Positions 25,671 to 33,900 of a DNA stretch of 37,017 nt are shown here, piece after piece (the first letter of the stretch is position 1; each line of letters opens with the position of its first letter). The notes under the pieces were generated by a model. The model was not told where the DNA came from. It saw only the letters and a list, made by a program, of their open reading frames with translations, and searched no databases. This DNA is from Sphingomonadales bacterium (GTDB lineage Bacteria; Pseudomonadota; Alphaproteobacteria; Sphingomonadales; Sphingomonadaceae), in assembly GCA_027489295.1 (NCBI GenBank), contig JAIYAA010000024.1, positions 1 to 37,017 of the forward strand. Reading direction: 5' to 3'. Made by a program: the position numbers and the translations under genes.

Positions 25671-26084
25671 TTAGTGGAGGAAACGGCCCAGCGTCACAAC
25701 CGGTTGGGGCTCCAGTCCCAACGCGCGATAGAAACCGATCGCCGCATCATTGCCTTCGCGGACCATCAGCTGGAGCTTGGGGCAGCCGCGCGCGCGCAGC
25801 CACGATTCGGCGGCGGCCATCAGCGCGCGGCCATGCCCCTGCCCCCGCGCCGCCTCGGCGACCGCGACATAATAGACCCAGCCGCGATGCCCGTCGTCGC
25901 CGACCATGGCGGTGCCGACCAGCGCCGCGCCGATACGCCGCAGGAGAATGGTCGACGTGGCGCCGGCGACCGCGCGGTCGAAGTCGGCGCCGGGATCATT
26001 CCACGGGCGGGTAAGTCCGGCAGCGGCCCAAAGCGCGACGACCTCGGCCCGATTGCCCGCGACTGCCTCGACGATATCGATCAT
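25671..26084 (-). CDS. GNAT-family N-acetyltransferase (YpeA-like)
   Basis: 137 residues from the ATG at 26084 (MIDIVEAVAGNR). The frame is open much further upstream, but that part overlaps another gene and does not look like protein. Features are LWAAAGLTRPWNDPGADF near the start (typical of the YpeA-like subgroup), motif A V-A-E-A-A-R-G-Q-G-H-G-R-A-L for acetyl-CoA binding (about 75-88), and motif B as NDAAIGFYRALGLEP. The acceptor substrate is unknown. An in-frame ATG at 26120 would add 12 residues. It lies 98 bases after the CPBP gene and 6 before the YffB-like gene. Confidence 0.88.
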   Translation of the reverse strand: MIDIVEAVAGNRAEVVALWAAAGLTRPWNDPGADFDRAVAGATSTILLRRIGAALVGTAMVGDDGHRGWVYYVAVAEAARGQGHGRALMAAAESWLRARGCPKLQLMVREGNDAAIGFYRALGLEPQPVVTLGRFLH

Positions 26085-26182
26085 GCTGCCCGGATACGTC
26101 AGCGCCTTGCGCAGGTCCATGCTGCCGCGCCGGCCCGTCCCCGTCCAGGTTGGGCAGGCGATCGGCCGGGGCGGCGGGCATC

Positions 26183-27103
26183 CTAGGCGCCGTCGCCGAG
26201 GAAGAAGCCATACGGCGCCGCCGCCTGCGGTGCCGGTGCGACGGCCGGGACCGGCGGATCCGATGGCGCCGCACTGCCAGCGCGAACGCCCGGCCATCCG
26301 CGCCACGCCGCCAGCGGCAATACCAGCGCACACAAGGCGAAGGAGAGCGCCAGGCTGGCGTTCAGCCCCTGATCCGACCCACCCCAGAGCGCGGAGCCGA
26401 CCAGATCCAGATCGATCGCCGATCCAAACGCCCCGGTCCCGGGGTTGGGACTGAGGCCCAGCAGCAGCGTTTCGCTCGCATTCCAGACCCAGTGGGCGAC
26501 GATGGGAGCCACCAGACCGCCGGTCCGTTCCGCCAGCAGCCCGAACAGCACGCCGCCGAGAAACAGGTTGACCAGCGCGAGGGGCGAGCGTGCGCCGCCG
26601 AGCAGGTGCAGCGCCATGAACAGCAGCGAAGACGCGAGCACCGCGGCAGCGGCCGGCCAGTAGCGGCGAAGCCGGGATTGCAACCAGCCGCGCAGCAACA
26701 TCTCCTCCGCGCCGGCCTGGACGAGCGTGAGCCCTGCCCCCACCGCCAGCATCACCGTCCAACCGGTCCCGGCGTTGCCACGCACCAGGCTGGTGGACAC
26801 GGCCGCAAGCGCCACCGCAAGCAGCAGCCCTCCCAGGCCGATCGCGCCGCCGAGCGCGGCGCCCTGCAGCGGGCGCTGCGTCCGCGCGGTGCGTGGCAGC
26901 CACAGCGCCATCGGCGTCGCGATCAGCAGCATCGGCAGGAAAATGACGATCGTGAATGCACCCTCGCCAGCCCATGCCGCGCCAAACTGCGCAGGGGCGG
27001 AGGCAATGATCCTCTCCGCCACCTGCATGCCGGCAAGAATACAGCCTGCCCCCACCGTAGCGACCAGCAAGATCCACCCGAACGCCAACCAAGATCGTTG
27101 CAT
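26183..27103 (-). CDS. CPBP-family intramembrane metalloprotease (CAAX-prenyl-protease/bacteriocin-processing type)
   Basis: 306 residues, about eight membrane segments. The three motifs of the family's glutamate/histidine active site are all present: EExxxR at Glu133-Glu134...Arg138 (AGAEEMLLRGWL), His166 in FMALHLLGG, and His204 with Asn208 in IVAHWVWN. It should therefore be active. The C-terminal tail is Pro/Ala-rich and non-conserved. Substrates are unknown; members cleave prenylated proteins or peptides, or confer bacteriocin immunity. It is transcribed away from the PAAR gene across a 193-base spacer. Confidence 0.9.
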   Translation of the reverse strand: MQRSWLAFGWILLVATVGAGCILAGMQVAERIIASAPAQFGAAWAGEGAFTIVIFLPMLLIATPMALWLPRTARTQRPLQGAALGGAIGLGGLLLAVALAAVSTSLVRGNAGTGWTVMLAVGAGLTLVQAGAEEMLLRGWLQSRLRRYWPAAAAVLASSLLFMALHLLGGARSPLALVNLFLGGVLFGLLAERTGGLVAPIVAHWVWNASETLLLGLSPNPGTGAFGSAIDLDLVGSALWGGSDQGLNASLALSFALCALVLPLAAWRGWPGVRAGSAAPSDPPVPAVAPAPQAAAPYGFFLGDGA

Positions 27104-27296
27104 GTACGCCTCCCCCCGGATGCAGTTTCGTCGATTCCGCTTGCGCTTTTTCGCTTGATGGAGACACTGTGGGCAATACGAAAAGCGGCAGGATCGTCGA
27201 CGGGACTTCGATTCAGATACCGCCAGGGCCCGGCATCGGAATTTTCAAATTCCCGCGTGCGTGCCGACACAGCCTTGTCTCAGATGGAGGATGCAC

Positions 27297-27584
27297 ATGC
27301 CGCCCGCCGCACGCATTACCGACATGCATACCTGCCCGATGGTGACCGGCATTGTTCCGCATGTCGGCGGCCCCATCATCATGGGATCGCCCACGGTATT
27401 GACCGGTTCGCTTCCCCAGGCACGCGTTGGCGACCAGGCAGTCTGCGTCGGGCCACCCGACGTAATCGTGCGGGGATCGGCCACGGTTTTGGCAAACAGC
27501 ATGCCGGCTGCCCGCATGGGAGATAACACCGCCCATGGCGGCGTGATCGTGCTCGGCATGCCCACCGTGATCATCGGCGGCTGA
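27297..27584 (+). CDS. PAAR-domain protein (type VI secretion spike tip), orphan
   Basis: 95 residues, essentially only a PAAR domain: PPAARITDMHTCPMVTGIVPHVGGPI at the start, a central GDQAVCVGPPDVIVRGSATV, and ARMGDNTAHGGVIVLGMPTVIIGG at the end. PAAR proteins cap the VgrG spike of type VI secretion and bind zinc through conserved His/Cys (His11, Cys13, His22, Cys51 and His82 are candidates). The start at 27297 follows GGAGG at a 6-base gap; starts at 27261 and 27291 are less likely. No VgrG, Hcp or sheath gene is in the window, and no toxin domain is fused, so it may serve a distant T6SS. Confidence 0.9.
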   Translation: MPPAARITDMHTCPMVTGIVPHVGGPIIMGSPTVLTGSLPQARVGDQAVCVGPPDVIVRGSATVLANSMPAARMGDNTAHGGVIVLGMPTVIIGG

Positions 27585-27593
27585 GAGCGCGGC

Positions 27594-27611
27594 GCCCCGC
27601 GCATGCGGGGC
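27594..27611. terminator. Hairpin between convergent PAAR and CHAT genes
   Basis: GCCCCGC-GCAT-GCGGGGC is a perfect 7-bp stem with a 4-base loop, beginning 10 bases after the PAAR stop codon. It can be extended with mismatches by the flanking GGC/GCC bases. It lies between convergent genes and could stop transcription from either side. No T-run follows. Confidence 0.45.
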
Positions 27612-27669
27612 CGCCGCTGCATTCCCGCTCCGCCCCTCCATCGCTCCACCAGTGCTGCGGCTGCGCGTG

Positions 27670-30600
27670 TCAGCGGCCGGCGGTTGCCGATCCCGCCGCG
27701 GCGGGAGTCGACAACATCGTCTTGCTCGCATCGCCGACCAGGAAATACGCCCCCCAGAAATAGGGGTGCGAATAGCGCTTGGTCTGGATCAGCGCACTTT
27801 GGGCGGCCTGTAGCGATCCGCCGATCGTCGCGGTTCGCCCGCGGCGATAGAAGGTATCGAACAGCATGTCCGAATCCTGCTCCACCGAAACCTTCCAGTA
27901 GGTTGCCAGCACCGCCCGCGCATTGGCGGCGAGGAACGCGCGGACCAGACCATCAAGCGCACGCCCGCTTTCCTCCTGCCCGGCCCGGCGCGCAGTCTGC
28001 AGCGTCGTGCCCGCCGACGTATCGCAGGCTGCGAGCACCACCAGATTGGCATCGAGCTTCAGCCCGGCAATTTCGTCGAAGCTCAGGAACCCGTCCGAAC
28101 CAGGGCCGCCGATCGTCGTCAGCAGCGCCGGCGGGATATCGGCACATTCGAACCGGGTCTCGGGAAGGCCATGGGTCGCAAAATGCAGCACCTCATAGTC
28201 GCCAAGGTCGGTGCGTGCCTGCAGGGCGTCGTCGGTGAAATCGGCACCGATGATCCGCGGCGCGTCCGGAACGCCGAGCGCTGTCGCCGCCATGGTCAGC
28301 TTCGCGGCGCTGATCGGCGGGTTCGCCCGCGACACGGCCTCCAGCTCGGAGCGCTGCAGCGTACAGCCCGGTGTCATCATCCGCACCTGACCGTCGGCGA
28401 GCGATGCCGGCGCGGCATGCTGGCCAAGGCCCAGAAACGGATGGACCGAACGCGCCTGTCGCAGCCCGCGCGCATCGAGGAACGAGCGGGCGGACAGCGC
28501 GGTCGAAATCTCGGCATCCCGCGCCAGAAACGCGACATTGCTATAATCGTTGACCACCTGCGCGTCCTTCGGCGCCCGCCGCACCGCCGCCGTATAGGCC
28601 TTGAGCGAGGCGACATCGGTGACGAGCACGCCGGCAGGCAGATTGCTGAGCGGGCCGGCAGGATCATAGACCATCTGCTTCGCCTGGCGCAGCTGCTGTT
28701 GCGCCGGTCCCGCGATCAGCTGGAACAGGGTGGAGGCCGCCGCAACGGGGAAGGCGCCAACCGCGCGGGAGAGCGTGCCGTTTGCTTCGACCTGCTCGCC
28801 GCTGCGGATCGAGGTGCGGATCGCCTCGACCAGATCGCCGAGCAGCTGGGGGCTCGCGTCGATCGCATAGGCCGTCGCGCGATCCTTGCCGATCACCATG
28901 CCGAACATCGACCCGCGAATGTCGGCGATCTTGAAATAGACCTCCTCGGGGCGCAGCGCGCGCTGGAGTTCGGCGATCGTAGCTGGCCGGTCGTCGACGG
29001 CGTTCAGCTTGCCGCCCTCCACCAGCCGCTCGTCCAGCTCGCGCAGCCGCGCCTCGCGGCGGTCGCGCATGGCCTCGAGCTCGCTCCGGCGTGCGGCATC
29101 CGCGCCGACCTGTTGCAGGGCATCGATCTGGTACCGGAGCGCGGGGATTTCGCGGGCGAGATCCGCGCGTTCGCGCAGCAGGCTGGCGGTCTTGGGATCG
29201 GCGGTGACCACGGCCTGGAGCTGCGACAGCTGGCGCGCGGCGCCAGGCTCGCCGATCGCCTGCACGGCCCGGAAAAACTGGTCGGTGGCACCCGTGTCCG
29301 CCAGCAGGCGGAGATAGGATTCATATCCTGCAGGCGCGATAGACCCACCCCGCCCGGACGCAACCAGCGCTTCCAGACCGGCGTCGAACTCGGGTCGCAC
29401 GGCGGCAGCGCTTTCGCCAAGCCCGAAGCGGACCGCAGCACGCTCGATCTGGGTTTCCGCCGTGATCGGCGAAACGCCGGCATTCGCCACCGATTCGAGC
29501 CGGAGCCGTGCCCGCGGCGAAAGCTTGATCACGCAGGCCAAGGGATCCGCCGGCCGGCGCCCGGTCAGCGTTGCCTCGGCGCAATCGAACCGCCCCACGG
29601 CCAGCGCCGCGGCGGCATTGCGCGCGGCACCGTTCAGCGCCGCGGCGCGGCGCGCCTCGATCCGGCCGCCTTGCCGCTCGATCTGGGCGACGAGATAGGT
29701 GTAGGGGGCAGCATCCAGCCCGCTTTCCAGCAATCGGGCGACGATCGTCGCGCTGCCGTCCAGCGCACCGGCCGACGCGTCGACACCGGAACCGCGTGCA
29801 AGCAGGGCGAAACTGCGCGCCCATTGCCGATTGGCCTCCAGGATCTGGAGTTCCCATGCGGTCTCGTTCGATGCCGCGGCGATCATCGAAAGGCCGTTGC
29901 TGGTGCTCTCCTGCACCGCACGGCGGACATTGACGTCCGCCATCACGATCGGATCGGCCAGCTTGTTCTCGGCCGCCGAGACCGCCGTCGCCGCAGGGGC
30001 GGCACTGGTAGCGAGAATCGACGAGAAATCGCGCAAGTTGAGCGCGTTGAGCGCGACATAGGCCGATCGCTTGCGTTCGAGCTTGCCCGCCGCCAGCCGT
30101 GGATTCTGATCGAGCAGCGCCTTGGCTTCGGCAAAATGCTCGGATGCCGCATCGCTGAACCGGATCGACGAATCCGCGAGCCCCGCTTCGAGCAGCAGGT
30201 TGACGCGCGTCTCTGCGCCAACGTCGCTGCCGATACGGCTGAGCGCATCGTTCAGTACGCGCGAGGCCTCGACAAAGCGGCCCTGGCGGTTGAATGCCAC
30301 GCCCTGGCGCAGCAGCACATCGGGGTCGGCGACGATGCTGGTGCCGGCGGACGCACCGGCGGTAACAGTCTGCGGCGGGGCAGCGATCTGTGCGACGTTG
30401 ATCCGGGTGGCGGCGTCAGTCGCGTCGGCCTCCGCCGACGTGCCATTGGCAACAGCGACCATGGCGCGCTCCAACGGACCGACCGCGCTGGCGATCGCCG
30501 TGCCGCGATAGCGCGTCTTGCCGCGCGCGAAGCTGATCTGAACCGCGGCGCCCAGTCGCTTGTCGAGGCAGCGCCGTGCCGTCACCGCGCCCACCCCGTC

Positions 30601-30906
30601 GATCTCGGCGGCGGTCGGGGCACCGCAATCGGCATCCGCGTCCGCCGAAACCGCCCGCGCAGCGGTGATCACGCCCTGGATGCGGCTCGCGGTCGCGCCG
30701 GCGCAGGTCAGCAGATAGGCCTTGTCCTGCGGATCGACGATACTGGGGTCGCCGGTGCGGTTCGCCGTGCAGCGCTCGCCGCTGGCATCACGCCCCAGCG
30801 CGAAGCGATCGGGCGTTTCGATCGCCCGGGTAGCACAGCCTGCGAGCCCCAGGGGCAACAGCGCGACGGCCGCAAGGCCGATCATAATGTTCGGATGCTT
30901 GCTCAT
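27670..30906 (-). CDS. CHAT-domain cysteine peptidase, predicted lipoprotein with TPR-like region
   Basis: 1078 residues. The N-terminus is a lipoprotein signal, IGLAAVALLPLGLAGC, with lipobox L-A-G-C and Cys24 as lipid site; Ala25 follows, so there is no inner-membrane-retaining Asp. A mature N-terminal domain (about 30-170) holds four cysteines (46, 68, 94, 113). A TPR-like helical region follows (about 195-290, VLLRQGVAFNRQGRFVEASRVLNDAL), then a long helical middle. The CHAT (caspase-like) domain occupies about the last 300 residues, with catalytic His912 (VLHFATHGLPE) and Cys961 (VVLAACDTSAGTT); both are intact, so it should be active. The ATG overlaps the stop of the upstream exoprotein (ATGA). 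CHAT proteases are usually described as intracellular, which makes an exported lipoprotein form noteworthy. Substrate is unknown; the coupled exoprotein is the obvious candidate. Confidence 0.9.
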   Translation of the reverse strand: MSKHPNIMIGLAAVALLPLGLAGCATRAIETPDRFALGRDASGERCTANRTGDPSIVDPQDKAYLLTCAGATASRIQGVITAARAVSADADADCGAPTAAEIDGVGAVTARRCLDKRLGAAVQISFARGKTRYRGTAIASAVGPLERAMVAVANGTSAEADATDAATRINVAQIAAPPQTVTAGASAGTSIVADPDVLLRQGVAFNRQGRFVEASRVLNDALSRIGSDVGAETRVNLLLEAGLADSSIRFSDAASEHFAEAKALLDQNPRLAAGKLERKRSAYVALNALNLRDFSSILATSAAPAATAVSAAENKLADPIVMADVNVRRAVQESTSNGLSMIAAASNETAWELQILEANRQWARSFALLARGSGVDASAGALDGSATIVARLLESGLDAAPYTYLVAQIERQGGRIEARRAAALNGAARNAAAALAVGRFDCAEATLTGRRPADPLACVIKLSPRARLRLESVANAGVSPITAETQIERAAVRFGLGESAAAVRPEFDAGLEALVASGRGGSIAPAGYESYLRLLADTGATDQFFRAVQAIGEPGAARQLSQLQAVVTADPKTASLLRERADLAREIPALRYQIDALQQVGADAARRSELEAMRDRREARLRELDERLVEGGKLNAVDDRPATIAELQRALRPEEVYFKIADIRGSMFGMVIGKDRATAYAIDASPQLLGDLVEAIRTSIRSGEQVEANGTLSRAVGAFPVAAASTLFQLIAGPAQQQLRQAKQMVYDPAGPLSNLPAGVLVTDVASLKAYTAAVRRAPKDAQVVNDYSNVAFLARDAEISTALSARSFLDARGLRQARSVHPFLGLGQHAAPASLADGQVRMMTPGCTLQRSELEAVSRANPPISAAKLTMAATALGVPDAPRIIGADFTDDALQARTDLGDYEVLHFATHGLPETRFECADIPPALLTTIGGPGSDGFLSFDEIAGLKLDANLVVLAACDTSAGTTLQTARRAGQEESGRALDGLVRAFLAANARAVLATYWKVSVEQDSDMLFDTFYRRGRTATIGGSLQAAQSALIQTKRYSHPYFWGAYFLVGDASKTMLSTPAAAGSATAGR

Positions 30907-33900
30907 GGGTTCTTCTCCCCGGGCTCGGTCGGCTGGGTGGGCGTAGGCTGACCGGCGCCCTGCGTAATGTCACGGTTGCGGTTGTCGTCGGCGAGCTGGA
31001 TCGCGCCCATGTCGGAGAACAGCGCCTCGTTGTTCGTCCCGATCAGCGGGTCGAAGCTCAGCGCCACATCGTCCGCCGCGCGCAGGATCTGCAGGCCCTG
31101 CACGCCCTGGGTCGGCAGCGGCGGCAGCGAGATGGACGACAGCAGGCAGTTGCCGCCGCCGAGGATCAGACAGCCGTTGATCCGCGATTGCGCCACGTTC
31201 ACCGATGTCGGGCTGCCAATGCTGAGCAGCGGTTCGCTCACCACCGCGGCCTGCTGCCCGGTCGACGTTCCCAGCGTGCCGAACAGGGCAAAGCTGTTGC
31301 TGGCCGAGGTGCCGGTGCTGCGCAGCTGCAGCGCGTTGAGCACCGAGACGCCCGAAGTCTGGGCACCACGTCCGCTGTTCTGGAACAGGGCGTAGCCGGT
31401 GTAGCGCAGCGTCAACTGGTTGGCGCGAAGATAGATCGGGCCCGTGCCCGTCGCGTCCAGCGTGTAGGGCTGGGGCGCGTTGTACAGGGCGGAACTCGGG
31501 GCCGCGACAAAGCTAACCGACACCGCCGCCGGCGTGCTTGTCGCCAGGGCGGCGAGGAAGTCGGCGGTCTGGCCCGCAGCGATCCGTTCGGCCCGCAGAT
31601 CGACATTGCCGTCGGTGATCAGGCTGCCGCCATTGGCGATGGTCGGGCTGGTCTCGATCGTGATCGCGGCGGCTTGATCGCTATCGCCCGTGCCGCCGAT
31701 CCGCAGCGTGCGCGCGCCGGCCGCGGATGCCATGGTCCAGGCACCGGTCAGGCGCACCGTCTGGCTCGGTCCGGCGAGAACCGAGACGTTGGTTCGGCCC
31801 GCGGAAGCCCCGAGCGCGAGGGTGCCGACGACGACGTTGCCGTTGCTCGAGTCGATCACCAGGGTCGGCGCGTCGATGCGGTTGAGTTCGGCCTCGCTCA
31901 GGTTGAGCCCGGCCGCCGTCGACGCGGCGCTGCCCAGCCGGGTCTCGGCCCCCGAGGTCGCATTGGCGATCGTCACGCTGGTGCCGGCGGTAACGGCGCC
32001 GGCCAGGTCCGCATCGGCCGTGCGCAGGCCGATGCTGGTGCCGGCGACGGCACGGCCCAGGCGCGTGGCGGTCGGCGCGGTGAGCGTGAGGGCGCCCGCG
32101 GTTGCGGTCAGCGCATCGCCATTGCCGGTCGCCGCGTCGATCTGCTGGGCGGTGACCGACAGGTTCTGCGCCGCCGTGGCGGTGCCGAGCTGTGCGATCG
32201 TGCCGGCCGTCAAGGTGATGTTGCGGCCAGTGCCGCCCGCGGTGGCGATCAGCCGGTCGAACGCTGCGGCGACGCGCGCATCGGTCGCAGCGTTGGTCAG
32301 CGCAAGACCGGTAATCGCACCCGAGGCCGACAGGGTCAGGTCACCGTTCAGCGCGGTGAGCGTGCCCGCCCGGATCGATCCATTGCTGGTCGAAAGGGCG
32401 ATCGAGTCCGCGCTGGTCAGGCGCACGAGCGTCAGGTTGCCGGCAACCGACAGCGGCGCATAGCTCGTCAGCGCGGCGTTGACGCCCGACAGGGCCCGCG
32501 CATCGACATTGCCGAGAACCACCGGGCTCGCCGCATTGCGCAGGTTGATGCCGACCAGGCTCTGCCGGCCGGCGGCACCGGCGGTTTCGCCCGCCCGGAT
32601 CGTGCTGCTGGCGTCGAAGGTCACGGCACCGCCGGCATCCAGGGTCAGCGCCCGGGTGTTGCCGGCGTCGACGATGCCGCCGCTGTTCGAGACGAGGGTC
32701 AACCCGGCACCGCCGGTTATGGCGCCAGTGCCCGTAGCGACGAGCTGCACGCGGCCGGTTGCCGCCTGGCGTTCGCTGCCGGGGTCGACGCCGAGCGCGA
32801 TGGTACCGGCCGTGATGCTGTAGTCGCCATCGGTCGCGGCGACGGCCCCCGTCACGGTGGCGGTGCCGGCGGCAGCGATCCGAACGAGCGTACCCGTCAG
32901 CGCATCGACGGCAACATTGCCGCTGGTCGAGGCCAGCGTCGTGCCGCCGTTCCCACCGGAGACGGTCGTCACGGTGATGTCGCTGGCGGCGGTAAGGCTG
33001 GCCCCCGCCACGCCCGTGACCTGGCTGCCGTTGATGGTGGCGCCGGTCAGCGCCACGCTGTTGCCGGTGATGCCGGTGAAGGTGATCGCCGTGCCGCGCA
33101 GGCTTGCGGCCCCGCCAGCGGTCAGCGCGTCGCCCAGGCCGATCCCGCCGCTGGCGGCCAGCGTGGCGGTCGACGCCGCCTTGGTGGTTCCGCTTACCGC
33201 GAGGTCGCCGGAGGTCGCATTCAGGTCGAGGCTCGCGCCGGTAGACGCCACCGAGCCCAGCGTTATTGTGCCGGCCCGGACCGCCACCGCGCCCGCACCG
33301 TTGGTGCTGGCGATGTTGACGCTGGTCGGCGCGGTCGTCGCACCGATGCTGATACCGCCGCCGCTGTTCAGCGTGGTCGCGGCAAAGCCACCAGCGACAT
33401 TGGCGACCAGGCTGCCGGTCGTCGTTACCGTGCCGAACGTGGCAGCCGCTGCCGCGCTGATCGTCGCAGTTGCACCGTTGACGTTCGTTGCGTTGAGCGC
33501 GCCGCCGGTCGTCGTCAGTGCCGCCGCGCCGCTGCCCCCGGTCACCGTCTCGAGCGTAATGCCGTTCGACGCCGTAGCACTTACGCCCGTCGAACCCTGC
33601 AGCGACGTGCCGGTGATCGCGCTGCCGTTCAGCGTCGCGCTGTTGCCAGCGATGGTGGTGAAGGTAATCGCCGTGCCGGTCAGGCTCGCCGCACCGCCGG
33701 CAGTCAGCGTATCGCCCAGGCCGATCCCGCCGCTGGCTACCAGCGTCGCGGTCGATGCCGCCTTGCTGGTGCCGGTTATCGCGAGGTCGCCGGCGGTCGC
33801 ATTCAGGTCGAGGCTCGCGCCGGTAGACGCCACCGAGCCCAGCTTGATAGCCCCCGCCTTTATCGCCACTGCACCTGCACCGGTGGTGCTGGCGATGTTG

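Noticed and set aside
25671..27176. A single 501-codon minus-strand frame spanning the CPBP gene and the acetyltransferase
   Set aside because: Only the last 137 codons look like protein (GNAT). The rest is a shadow frame of the CPBP protease, so no fusion is claimed.
27169..27345. A small GTG-started frame (58 codons) overlapping the PAAR start
   Set aside because: It has a GGAGA nearby and a plausible first 25 residues, but the rest is Arg/Cys-rich and runs into the PAAR gene out of frame. No family is recognised.
28171..30951. A 2.8-kb open frame on the plus strand, antisense to the CHAT gene
   Set aside because: Composition (Arg, Gly, Asp, His-rich) is typical of a GC-rich shadow frame, and the sense strand has a lipobox and catalytic motifs.
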